A stretch of 38,711 nt of DNA from Acidimicrobiaceae bacterium (GTDB lineage Bacteria > Actinomycetota > Acidimicrobiia > Acidimicrobiales > Ilumatobacteraceae), in contig JAHEDX010000024.1 in assembly GCA_024641005.1 (NCBI GenBank), forward strand, positions 1 through 38,711, in the 5' to 3' direction. A program made the position numbers and the translations under genes. The notes beneath the pieces were generated by a model that worked only from the letters and a program-made list of their open reading frames with translations, did no database searches and had not been told where the DNA came from. Of this stretch, positions 24,494 to 32,318 are shown one piece after another (position 1 is the stretch's first letter; every line of letters starts with the position of its first letter).

Positions 24494-25444
24494 ATGGCAG
24501 CCACTGCTCACCTCTACGAGATCTTCATTCGCGCCTCGCGGGAAACGGTGTGGAACGCGCTCATCGATCCTGCGTTCACGGTGCGTTACTTTCATCACAC
24601 GCGGCTCGAGTCGTCGTTTCGTCCCGGCGAGCACTACAGGTATGTGCTCGACAGCGATGACGAGGATGTCGTCGAGGGATTGATCGAGACATTCGACCCG
24701 CCTCATCGGCTGGCGATGACGTGGCGTGTGCTGTACGACGCCGAGATGGCGGACGAGCCGCCGAGCCGTGTCGAATGGACTCTCACTGCGGCCAACCACG
24801 ACGCGAGCGTGACCCGTGTGTCACTGCGACACGGACAACTTGCGCTGAGTCCCACGACCTGGGCCAACGTGCGGTTGGGCTGGGTGGCGGTCCTCGACGG
24901 CCTCAAGACGCTGCTCGAAACCGGTGAACCGCTGCCCGACGTCGACACCTCGGCCGGCGAGATCGACCCGGTCGAGATCGAGGGGAACTGGCATCGGGCC
25001 CAGGCGATCGCGGCGAACAACTCGGTGTGGGAGCTGCTCGGCCGGAGTTCGTACACGCGCGACGAGACCGATGATCTGCTGCATCGCGCCTACGCCGCCG
25101 CCTACCACTGGCGGCGGGCCGCGGGCTCGACCATGGTGAACCAGGCGCGGGCTTCGTGGCTGGTCTCGCGGGCCCATGTCGTGCTGGGGCATGGCGAGGT
25201 CGCACTGCATCACGCCGAGCAGTGCTCCGCGTTCACCACCCAGGCGGCTCAAGACGCCGCGGATTTCGATCACGGCTACGCCTACGAGGCGCGAGCCAGG
25301 GCGCTGGCCTGTCTCGGCAGGCTCGAGGAGGCCCACGAGGCCTACCGTCGGGCGGCATCGGTCAGGGTCGCCGACGAACAGGACCGTTCGATCTTCGAAG
25401 CGGACCTGCACGGCGAGCCCTGGTTCGGCCTCGACCGCGCCTGA
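24494..25444 (+). CDS. SRPBCC (AHSA1-type) domain protein with helical repeat C-terminus
   Basis: Two-part cytoplasmic protein of 316 residues. The first half (about 1-150: LYEIFIRASRETVWNALIDPAFTVRYF, then WTLTAANHDASVTRVSLRHG) is a START/SRPBCC ligand-binding fold of the AHSA1 type. The second half is all helical, with TPR-like stretches (AYHWRRAAGSTMVNQARASWLVSRAHVVLGHGEVALHHAEQC, then YAYEARARALACLGRLEEAHEAYRRAA). The ATG at 24494 has AGGAG at 7 bases and is clear. It lies 75 bases downstream of the cyclase-AAA gene on the same strand and may be transcribed with it. The ligand is not predictable; the helical half probably mediates protein contacts. Confidence 0.82.
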   Translation: MAATAHLYEIFIRASRETVWNALIDPAFTVRYFHHTRLESSFRPGEHYRYVLDSDDEDVVEGLIETFDPPHRLAMTWRVLYDAEMADEPPSRVEWTLTAANHDASVTRVSLRHGQLALSPTTWANVRLGWVAVLDGLKTLLETGEPLPDVDTSAGEIDPVEIEGNWHRAQAIAANNSVWELLGRSSYTRDETDDLLHRAYAAAYHWRRAAGSTMVNQARASWLVSRAHVVLGHGEVALHHAEQCSAFTTQAAQDAADFDHGYAYEARARALACLGRLEEAHEAYRRAASVRVADEQDRSIFEADLHGEPWFGLDRA

Positions 25445-25540
25445 CGGGTCTGACCGCAGCGAGGCCTCGTCACCGCTCGCCGTCATCGTGCCGCGTCGCT
25501 GTGGCCGGTCACGGGCGGACGCCCCTCGAGCCACGAGAGC

Positions 25541-25546
25541 TACGGT
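25541..25546 (+). promoter_or_regulatory. -10 element TACGGT of the PNPOx-phosphatase pair
   Basis: TACGGT is followed by 7 bases and then the ATG at 25554, without a Shine-Dalgarno sequence. Confidence 0.5.
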
Positions 25547-25553
25547 TGGTCAC

Positions 25554-25886
25554 ATGAGCATCGAGGTGCCGCTCGACCGGTTGTTCGACGAGATCGGAGG
25601 GTGGGGATTCGGCTATCTCGTCACCGTCTCCGATGATGATCGATCCCATTTGTTGGCCTTGCGCCCGACCGTGCTCGTCGGCGTAGATGCCCGGCGGTTG
25701 CGCTTCGACGCCGGCGGAGGACGAGCGTGTCGCAATGCCGCGGTGCGACCGAATGTCTCGATGGTGTTCCCGCCGACGGCGACGTCCGAGGGCTACAGCC
25801 TCGTCGTCGACGGAGAGGCGACGGTCCTCGATCGTTACGTCGACGTTCGCCCGACCTGGGCAGTGCTGCACCGTCCGGCGCCGTGA
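25554..25886 (+). CDS. PNPOx-like split-barrel protein, short
   Basis: Protein of 110 residues resembling the flavin-binding split barrel of the pyridoxamine-5'-phosphate-oxidase superfamily: GYLVTVSDDDRSHLLALRPTVLVGVDARRLRFDAGGG followed by NAAVRPNVSMVFPPTATSEGYSLVVDGEATVL. It ends abruptly after LHRPAP, so the last helix of the usual fold is shortened; a cofactor is not certain. The TGA stop overlaps the GTG start of the phosphatase gene by 4 bases (GTGA), making a two-gene unit. The function is unknown and the family assignment rests on the pattern of strands and glycines only. Confidence 0.72.
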   Translation: MSIEVPLDRLFDEIGGWGFGYLVTVSDDDRSHLLALRPTVLVGVDARRLRFDAGGGRACRNAAVRPNVSMVFPPTATSEGYSLVVDGEATVLDRYVDVRPTWAVLHRPAP

Positions 25887-26368
25887 GCATCGATCGGATC
25901 CCGCTGCCGCGCACCGACGGCGCGCTGTGGCTGTGTGGGCGAACCGACATCGCCTTCGACCCCGAGGGGGCTCTGGCATACGCCGATGGGGCGACCACCG
26001 TGGTCTGCCTCAATCCGATCCACGAGCTCCAGGCTCGCTTTCCGAGCTACGTCGACTGGCTACAGACCAACAAGGCAGGTCGGGCGTTGTGGTTCCCGAT
26101 CCGCAACTTCAGCGCCGAGTCGGCGAGCGCCACCATGCCGTTCCTCCGGATGATCATCGACCGTCTCGAATCGGGGGAGGGTGTCGTGATGCACTGTGCC
26201 ATGGGCCAAGGACGTGCGGGCACCATGGCCGTGTGCGTGTTGATGATGCTCGGCGCCACCCGCGACGAAGCCCTGCACACGGTCGCGTCCCATCGTGCAT
26301 TCGCCGGTCCGGCCGACGGGTCGCAGTGGGCGCTCGTGGACGATGTGGCCGCTGCGACGACGACCTGA
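25883..26368 (+). CDS. Dual-specificity / tyrosine phosphatase-like protein
   Basis: Cytoplasmic phosphatase of about 161 residues with the Cys-based signature HCAMGQGRAG (HCx5R), Cys as nucleophile and Arg as phosphate clamp. The family's general-acid loop is not obvious, though FSAESAS lies where it would be expected. It resembles the bacterial dual-specificity (DUSP-like) phosphatases that act on phosphotyrosine, phosphoinositide or small phosphorylated substrates. It starts with GTG 25883, overlapping the end of the PNPOx-like gene, so translation is coupled and the two proteins probably serve the same, unknown, process. A stem pairing GCCAC with GTGGC (26373-26389) lies between its stop and the convergent thioesterase gene. 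Confidence 0.85.
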   Translation: MSIDRIPLPRTDGALWLCGRTDIAFDPEGALAYADGATTVVCLNPIHELQARFPSYVDWLQTNKAGRALWFPIRNFSAESASATMPFLRMIIDRLESGEGVVMHCAMGQGRAGTMAVCVLMMLGATRDEALHTVASHRAFAGPADGSQWALVDDVAAATTT

Positions 26369-26372
26369 CGGT

Positions 26373-26389
26373 GCCACGAGCGATGTGGC
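26373..26389. terminator. Weak hairpin GCCAC-7-GTGGC between convergent genes
   Basis: Five-base stem with a 7-base loop, flanked by CGGTG and CACCG, which could extend it across an internal loop. It is placed tail-to-tail between the phosphatase and thioesterase genes. Weak as a terminator. Confidence 0.25.
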
Positions 26390-26412
26390 GACGTCACCGA
26401 CGCGTCCTGCGG

Positions 26413-27225
26413 CTACTGATCGGGAAGAGACACCGTCATCGACTGGCTGGCGGTCGCGAGCAGTTCGCCGTTCTCGGCCCACATCAGGCAGGTTCCGTTG
26501 GCGAAACCGTTACCGACGAATTCGACCCGGTTCTCGCACAGCACCCAGTCGTCATGTGTGTCCGTCGCGATCGGCCGGGCGAAGCGGATCGTGTTGTCGA
26601 GACTCGTGCAGTGGACGCGAGTTCCGAACGCGTTTCCGACCGCCGAGGCCATGTAATCGGCCATCAACGCGAGCGCGGCGGCGTCGTGGCGGACTTCGGG
26701 CATGCGCGCCCACAACCAGCTCGATCCGTCGCGCGTCGGCTGACCGGTGCCGACGAACCCGAACATGCCGCGCGCCATACGGACCTCGACATGTTGATGA
26801 ATCGACTCGGCTCCGTCGCGCACGACGAGTTCGCATGCGTCGGGCGGCGCCGGGCGTGGACCCGTCTCCCACACTCCGCTCAGCACCTCCCGTCGCGCCC
26901 CCGCTGCCCCGATCACCGTGATGATCTCTCGATCCCCGACATGCCCGCGCACGCGCCCTTGTGTGACCGATCGGCCGATCGCCGGGAGTTCGATCGACAG
27001 CTCGAGCGAGGCCGGCGGCGCGATCGTGGACAGATATTGGCCGGTCGCCCAGACGACGGGCCTTCCCGATGCCTCCTCGAGCGCGAGCACGCCGGCGGCC
27101 AGGCCGACGCCGCCGAACAATGATCCACTGCGGCCGCCGATCACGTGCGATCGGATCGGCAGTTCCCAGCGATCCGGAGCCGACCGGCTGACGCCGAGGA
27201 AGTCGTGTGTCGTCGCCGCCGCCAT
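26413..27225 (-). CDS. Acyl-CoA thioesterase, double hot-dog (TesB-like)
   Basis: Protein of 270 residues with two hot-dog folds in tandem. The first half has GRSGSLFGGVGLAAGVLALEEASGRPVVWATGQYLSTIAPPASLEL and the second RVHCTSLDNTIRFARPIATDTHDDWVLCENRVEFVGNGFANG. The LDN segment carries the acidic residue that activates water in TesB enzymes, and the paired halves match type II acyl-CoA thioesterases. The likely reaction is hydrolysis of an acyl-CoA thioester in the cytoplasm; chain-length preference is unknown. It begins at ATG 27225, preceded on the minus strand by TAGCGT at 8 bases. It is transcribed divergently from the LuxR-type regulator, 114 bases away. Confidence 0.85.
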   Translation of the reverse strand: MAAATTHDFLGVSRSAPDRWELPIRSHVIGGRSGSLFGGVGLAAGVLALEEASGRPVVWATGQYLSTIAPPASLELSIELPAIGRSVTQGRVRGHVGDREIITVIGAAGARREVLSGVWETGPRPAPPDACELVVRDGAESIHQHVEVRMARGMFGFVGTGQPTRDGSSWLWARMPEVRHDAAALALMADYMASAVGNAFGTRVHCTSLDNTIRFARPIATDTHDDWVLCENRVEFVGNGFANGTCLMWAENGELLATASQSMTVSLPDQ

Positions 27226-27233
27226 GGGAGCCG

Positions 27234-27239
27234 ACGCTA
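27234..27239 (-). promoter_or_regulatory. -10 element TAGCGT, leaderless start of the thioesterase gene
   Basis: On the minus strand TAGCGT is followed by 8 bases and then the ATG at 27225. Confidence 0.5.
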
Positions 27240-27326
27240 GGTCCGGTGCTCCATCATGCTCTCATCGGGTGTGGGCGATCGATTCTCCGGCCCAGGTGCC
27301 GATTGGTCCCAAGTTGCCGGACCTCC

Positions 27327-27332
27327 TACCAT
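27327..27332 (+). promoter_or_regulatory. -10 element TACCAT, leaderless start of the LuxR-type gene
   Basis: TACCAT is followed by 7 bases and then the GTG at 27340. This favours the GTG over the ATG three codons later. Confidence 0.5.
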
Positions 27333-27339
27333 CTCGTAA

Positions 27340-28014
27340 GTGGGTGCGATGGAGAACGCTCCGCAGGAGATGGCGGCCGGGTGGCGGGCTGTCGTGTGTA
27401 GCGCCGGCTACGCGGGCGCAGACGCGCTCATCGAGGCACTCACTGTCGCCGGCTACACCACCGCGAAGATGTCGACTTCCTCCGAAGCGGCCGCGCACCT
27501 CGCCCCGCACGAGGACGCGGTCGTGGTGCTCCACGGGCAACACGACGATTGGCTGCGACCGGTTGCCGATCTCAGCGTGTCGCATCCCCTGGCGCGTCCC
27601 GTCCTGCTGGCCGACGTCGAGGGCCCTGAGGAGTTGCTCGCAACGGTGGTGGCCGGTGTGTCGGGCATCTGTCGACCTGATGCTGAGATCGAGGCCATCG
27701 TCCGGACGGTCGACGCTGTGCGCGTCTCGGGCGCAGCCATCCCGCGTGGGTTCGTCGCTCCGCTCGTCGAAGCCGTACGTCACGGTCGGGGTCACCGAAT
27801 CAATGCCGACTGCGGCGCGATCGACCTCACCGATCGAGAGTGGGAGATCCTGCTCCTGCTCATGCAACGCCGCTCGACACGTGAGATGGCCGACACCCTG
27901 TTCGTGTCGCCGGGCACCATCCGTGGCCACGTGTCGACGGTGCTCAAGAAACTCGGCGCGGTCGACCGTGAGGATGCGGTCGCGATGATCGAGCACGAAG
28001 AACGGTTGTGTTGA
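27340..28014 (+). CDS. LuxR-type transcriptional regulator with degenerate receiver domain
   Basis: Regulator of 224 residues. The C-terminus (about 160-218) is a LuxR/FixJ helix-turn-helix: LTDREWEILLLLMQRRSTREMADTLFVSPGTIRGHVSTVLKKLGAVDRED, with the usual Glu, Leu, Gly and Val anchors. The N-terminal 120 residues have the alternating strand/helix layout of a receiver (RAVVCSAGYAGADALIEALTVAGY, then DAVVVLHG), but the acidic pair and the phospho-accepting Asp are absent; VVVLHG stands where VVLLD is expected. It is therefore likely to respond to something other than phosphorylation, and no histidine kinase is nearby. It lies 162 bases upstream of the glycan operon on the same strand and is the obvious candidate for controlling it (inference). 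Confidence 0.85.
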   Translation: MGAMENAPQEMAAGWRAVVCSAGYAGADALIEALTVAGYTTAKMSTSSEAAAHLAPHEDAVVVLHGQHDDWLRPVADLSVSHPLARPVLLADVEGPEELLATVVAGVSGICRPDAEIEAIVRTVDAVRVSGAAIPRGFVAPLVEAVRHGRGHRINADCGAIDLTDREWEILLLLMQRRSTREMADTLFVSPGTIRGHVSTVLKKLGAVDREDAVAMIEHEERLC

Positions 28015-28176
28015 CGTAATCCCGCGCTGAACATCTGGATCGGGGAGCGTTGATAAATTCCAACGGCCTCGGCCCTATGCGCGGACGGCACCGAGCCCTA
28101 CCGTCGAAAGAAACGCCCGCGGTGGACCGGCGAGCAATGTGGTCGTTCGGGCGGGCTTGATCAGAGGAGAGCAGTC

Positions 28177-30060
28177 ATGAATCCTCCACGTCTCCGCGCG
28201 GACCGCTTCGCTCCAGCCGGATCGACACGCTCGGACCTGAGACAGATCTCGGTCATCGTCCCGACCAAGAACGAGTCCAGAAACGTCGAACCCTTGGTCG
28301 CAGCCCTGTATGAGGCGCTCGCGACGTTCGATGCCGAGGTCATCTTCGTCGACGACAGCGACGATGACACGGCTGATGCTGTGCGCGGCGTGATCGATCG
28401 GACAGACAGTGACCGATTCGACGTGAGGTTGATCCATCGTTCGCCGAACGCTCGCACGGGTGGCCTGTCCGGCGCGGTTCTCGAAGGGCTCCAATCCGCC
28501 CGCATGCGGTGGGCGTGTGTGATGGACGGTGACCTCCAGCATCCTCCCTCGACGATCCCGCGGATGTTGGAGAAGGCAGAGTCTTCGGGGGCGTCGCTGG
28601 TGTTGGCCTCGCGCTACGTCCAGGCCGGCTCGCCCGAAGGGCTGGCCAACCGCGGGAGGCGCGCTGTGTCGATCTTGAGCGGATCGGTCGCGAAACTGGC
28701 TTTCGGCCCTCGGCTCTCCGGGGTGAGTGATCCGATGACCGGCTTCTTCGTCGTCGACACCGCTCAGTTGGATCTTTCCCGAGTTCATCCGATGGGCTTC
28801 AAGATCTTGCTGGAGGTGTTGATCAGCCATCCGGACCTGCATGTAGCGGAAGTCGGATTCGATTTCGGTCCTCGCGAGAATGGTGAGAGCAAGGCCTCGC
28901 TGGGACAGGGCATCCAGTTCGCTCGCCAGCTGATCGAGCTCAGAAGAGGCGGCTCCACCCGCCTCAACTGGCGCTACGACATCGACGGAATCATCGCCGT
29001 CGAGAGCGAGCAGCGTCTCCCCGAGCTCGACAAGTTCGTCTGTCGTCGGCCGACAGCGGCGAACACCATCACCGTTCGGGTCACCGATCTCGGCCACCTG
29101 CCGATCGGCGAGAGCATCGACACGACGGAGTTCAGCCCCGTCGTGAGCTATCGCGAACGCGGTGGCTTCGCAATGTCGCTGCGCCTCGGGGTGCTCGGCA
29201 CGGAGGTGATGGTGTCCAAGTTCGTCGCCAAGTCACCGCACGTCTTGTACACGAACGTCATCGAGCCGATCCTGCGCTGGCGGTTGGTCGAGCTCGGCTA
29301 CGTCCTCGTGCATGCCGCCTGCTTCGCCGACGGCGAGGACGCCTATCTGGTCACGGCCCGGACCGACACGGGCAAGACCACGACCATGCTGAAGGTGCTC
29401 AAGCAGTCGGAGCTGTCGTTCGTCTCGGACGACCTCGTCGTGCTGTCGTCCGATGGCACGGTGCGCACGTTCCCGAAGCCGCTCACCATCAGCGCCCACA
29501 CGGTGCACGCGCTGCACAACACCGACCTGAACCGGTTCGAGCGGATCGCCCTGTTCCCGCAGAGTCGGATCCACAGCCGCCAGGGCCGTCTCATCGCCTT
29601 CTTGCTCACGCGGTTCCGACTGCCGGTTGCCAGCATCAACGCGATCGTCCAACGCGTCGTGCCTCCTCCGAAGTATCACGTCGAACGGTTGGTGAGGGGT
29701 GTCAACTCGCAGTCGAGGTCGACCGCCCGCGGCATGTTCATCATCGAGCGTGGCGGGTCGGGAGACATGGCGATCTCGTCGGAGCGGGCGTTGCAGATCC
29801 TGCAGGCGAACTGTGACGATGCGTTTGGCTTCCCTCCCTACAGCTCGCTCGAGCGGCTGCTGCTCGCGTCCTCGGAGCACGACCTCAAGGCGAAGGAGAG
29901 GGCAATCATCGAGACAGCGATCTCGTCGCTGCCGGTGATCGTCATGAGGAGCGAGACGATGGATTGGGCCGAACGCATCCCTGCGTCGGTGTTGGCGTGG
30001 CGAACCATCGACCAGGTCCCTGAGGAGCCGTACGCCCTGGCGACGCTGCGGTCGGCATGA
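28177..30060 (+). CDS. Fusion of DPM1-type glycosyltransferase (GT2) with HPr-kinase/PEPCK-like P-loop domain
   Basis: Protein of 627 residues in two parts. Residues about 22-265 form a polyprenol-phosphate hexosyltransferase-type GT2 domain: ISVIVPTKNES, VIFVDDSDDDTAD, the metal-binding DGDLQHPP, and GVSDPMTGFF. It has no long C-terminal membrane helices. Residues about 300-600 form an ATP-binding domain with P-loop TARTDTGKTTT (Gly399-Lys400) and FVSDDLVVL (Asp418, Asp419), spaced and worded as in HPr kinase and PEP carboxykinase-like proteins. A preceding VLVHAACF and following PKPLTISAHT are conserved-looking. The GT half should load a sugar from a nucleotide donor onto a lipid phosphate; the other half may phosphorylate a sugar or protein. 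The start has a strong GAGGAGAG ribosome site. It is the first gene of the operon, and the 162-base leader shows no clear promoter. Confidence 0.85.
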   Translation: MNPPRLRADRFAPAGSTRSDLRQISVIVPTKNESRNVEPLVAALYEALATFDAEVIFVDDSDDDTADAVRGVIDRTDSDRFDVRLIHRSPNARTGGLSGAVLEGLQSARMRWACVMDGDLQHPPSTIPRMLEKAESSGASLVLASRYVQAGSPEGLANRGRRAVSILSGSVAKLAFGPRLSGVSDPMTGFFVVDTAQLDLSRVHPMGFKILLEVLISHPDLHVAEVGFDFGPRENGESKASLGQGIQFARQLIELRRGGSTRLNWRYDIDGIIAVESEQRLPELDKFVCRRPTAANTITVRVTDLGHLPIGESIDTTEFSPVVSYRERGGFAMSLRLGVLGTEVMVSKFVAKSPHVLYTNVIEPILRWRLVELGYVLVHAACFADGEDAYLVTARTDTGKTTTMLKVLKQSELSFVSDDLVVLSSDGTVRTFPKPLTISAHTVHALHNTDLNRFERIALFPQSRIHSRQGRLIAFLLTRFRLPVASINAIVQRVVPPPKYHVERLVRGVNSQSRSTARGMFIIERGGSGDMAISSERALQILQANCDDAFGFPPYSSLERLLLASSEHDLKAKERAIIETAISSLPVIVMRSETMDWAERIPASVLAWRTIDQVPEEPYALATLRSA

Positions 30061-32318
30061 CCGTCGTCACCGCTCCCCAGCCCCATCGGGGAGCGGTCGT
30101 CGTGCGAGCCGGGAAGTTCGGTCTGGTCGGTTTGATCGGCCTCGGCGTCAACCTGGCCGCCCAGGCTGCACTCACCGAGTTCGCCCAGTGGAACTATCTC
30201 GTGGCTGCAGTCGCGGCGACGCAGATGTCGTCGACGTTCAACTTCGCACTCGCCGAATCATGGGTGTTCGAAGCCGTCGGCGACTCCGCCGCCCGCGCCC
30301 GCCGCTACCTCTCGTTCCTGTTGATGAACAACGTCGCCCTCATCCTCCGGGCCCCGATGATGTGGGCGCTGGTCGACGGGTTCGGGGTTCACTACTCGAT
30401 CGCGAACTTCCTGTCGCTGGCGTTGCTGACGCTCGTTCGATTCGGCCTGTCGGATCACGTCATCTGGGGACATGGAGGCGATCTGCCCGCGGACCGACGG
30501 CGACGACCAGGCGCAGCGACGGTCTGGTCGTCTCCTTCGCGCTACGTCGTCGACGAAGCCATGCACCCGGTCGTGCGCTTCATCGTCAACGCGAAGACCG
30601 CACTGCGGCCGCGATCGCGCCGCTGGGCTGAATTGCAGCGCGACCAGTGGACGAACCGGTCGCCTCCGCAACCGGGCGACGCCTCCCCTGATGCCGTCGA
30701 GGACAGCGACCCTCCGCCTGGGGACGGGGCGAACCGTCCGGAACCGCCTTCGTCTGACTTGGTACCGGCCGAACCGGAACCGGACCCGGATCCGCCCGAT
30801 GAGTCAGAGTTCTCCTCTCGCGCTCAGGCGTTCGCTCTCACGCTGGTCCTGCTCGTCGGCGCCGGTCTTCGCTTGTGGAAGCTGATGGCGGTCGGATTCA
30901 ACAGTGATGAGGCCGTGTACTCCTCACAGGCGGCGGCGATCGCCGGTGACAGATCGATCGCCGAATTCTTTCCCGTCTTTCGCGCCCATCCGTTTCTGTT
31001 CCAAGCCGTGTTGTCGGTTCCGTATCAGCTCGGAACCAGCGACGTGGTCGGCCGCCTCTTGTCGGTCGCGTTCGGTCTTGCCACGGTGGTGGTCGTCTTC
31101 GCGACTGCGCGGAGCATCTATGGAGCGCGGGTCGGTCTGGTGGCCGCGGGTCTCGTCTCGCTCATGCCCTATCACGTCGTCGTCACCCGTCAGGTGTTGC
31201 TCGACGGCCCGATGACCTTCTTCGCGACCCTCAGTCTCTACTTCGTCGCCAAGTTCGTGCTTCGACGCCAGTTGGTCTGGCTGTTGGCTGCTTCGTGCAC
31301 GCTTGCCATGACGGTGCTGGCCAAGGAGACCTACATCATCCTGGTCGGCTCGGTGTTCATGTTCTTCGCGCTGAGTCCGGAGATCCGGCTGCGGCTGCGC
31401 GAGATGATGCTGGCCGGGCTGGTGTTCGTGGCGGTCCTGTTGCCGTTCCCTGTGACGATCCTGCTTGCCGGCAAGAGTGAGACGGGCAAGAACTATCTGT
31501 CGTGGCAGCTCTTCAGGCGGCCGAACCACGGTCTCGGCTTCTACGCGACGGTGCTGCCGCAGTATGTGGGTTATGCGGTGCTGGCCGGTGCCGTCGTCGC
31601 CTTCGCGCTCACCTGGGGACGACGTCGAACCTGGCGCGAGCGCTTGCTGATCTCGTGGGTCGTCGTCCCGGTCGCGTTTCTGGAGATCTGGCCCGTCAAG
31701 GGGTACCACTATCTGCTCGCAGCGTCGATACCGATCGCGATCCTGGCCGCTCAGGGGCTCTGTCTGTCGCTCGACCGCCTGGCGAACGGCCTTCGGCGTT
31801 GGCGCACCCGCCCCGAGTTCTCCTCCGGTCGCAGCCCGGTGACGATCGTGGGCACATTGATGACCGTGGTGGTGGCGGGTTCGCTCATGATCCCCAGTTG
31901 GGCGGCCGTCCAGCCCGCGACCGATGAGGCGTTCCTGGCAGGCACCGGCGGTGTTCCAGGAGGGCGTGAGGTCGGAGAGTGGATCGGCGAGCACGTTCCG
32001 GAAGGCGCGGAGTTCCTGACCGTGGGGCCGTCGATGGCCAACCTCGTGCAGTACTACGGGCGCAGGAAGGCATATGGCCTGTCGGTCAGCTCCAATCCGC
32101 TCAATCGCAACCCCTCGTATGAACCGATCGCGAACCCGGATCTGGCGATCCGGACGAGTGATCTCCAGTACCTCATCTGGGATTCGTACTCGTCGATGCG
32201 TTCGTCGTTCTTCGGCGACAAGCTGCTCTCCTACGCGGAGCGCTATCACGGACGAGTCGTGTACTCGTATGAGCCCGAGGGCCGACCGTTGATCACGGTG
32301 TACGAGGTGCGGCCATGA
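30057..32318 (+). CDS. GtrA-like / GT39-type glycosyltransferase membrane fusion
   Basis: Membrane protein of 753 residues. Residues 15-140 form a four-helix GtrA domain (KFGLVGLIGLGVNLAAQAALTEF), a type thought to flip polyprenol-linked sugars. A hydrophilic linker (about 155-250) rich in Pro and acidic residues follows. The rest is a GT39/ArnT-type (PMT_2) transferase: the first lumenal loop carries the acidic pair Asp284-Glu285 in VGFNSDEAVY, followed by about ten helices and an exported C-terminal domain of roughly 150 residues. Such enzymes use polyprenol-phosphate sugars on the outer face of the membrane. The ATG overlaps the previous stop (ATGA), so the product of the upstream GT2 half could be flipped and used by this protein. 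The combination forms a complete synthesis-to-transfer pair. Confidence 0.87.
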   Translation: MTVVTAPQPHRGAVVVRAGKFGLVGLIGLGVNLAAQAALTEFAQWNYLVAAVAATQMSSTFNFALAESWVFEAVGDSAARARRYLSFLLMNNVALILRAPMMWALVDGFGVHYSIANFLSLALLTLVRFGLSDHVIWGHGGDLPADRRRRPGAATVWSSPSRYVVDEAMHPVVRFIVNAKTALRPRSRRWAELQRDQWTNRSPPQPGDASPDAVEDSDPPPGDGANRPEPPSSDLVPAEPEPDPDPPDESEFSSRAQAFALTLVLLVGAGLRLWKLMAVGFNSDEAVYSSQAAAIAGDRSIAEFFPVFRAHPFLFQAVLSVPYQLGTSDVVGRLLSVAFGLATVVVVFATARSIYGARVGLVAAGLVSLMPYHVVVTRQVLLDGPMTFFATLSLYFVAKFVLRRQLVWLLAASCTLAMTVLAKETYIILVGSVFMFFALSPEIRLRLREMMLAGLVFVAVLLPFPVTILLAGKSETGKNYLSWQLFRRPNHGLGFYATVLPQYVGYAVLAGAVVAFALTWGRRRTWRERLLISWVVVPVAFLEIWPVKGYHYLLAASIPIAILAAQGLCLSLDRLANGLRRWRTRPEFSSGRSPVTIVGTLMTVVVAGSLMIPSWAAVQPATDEAFLAGTGGVPGGREVGEWIGEHVPEGAEFLTVGPSMANLVQYYGRRKAYGLSVSSNPLNRNPSYEPIANPDLAIRTSDLQYLIWDSYSSMRSSFFGDKLLSYAERYHGRVVYSYEPEGRPLITVYEVRP

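Noticed and set aside
28050-28080. Promoter TTGATA...CCTATG upstream of the glycan operon
   Set aside because: Spacing of 18 bases is acceptable but the second box matches the consensus poorly; not listed as a feature.
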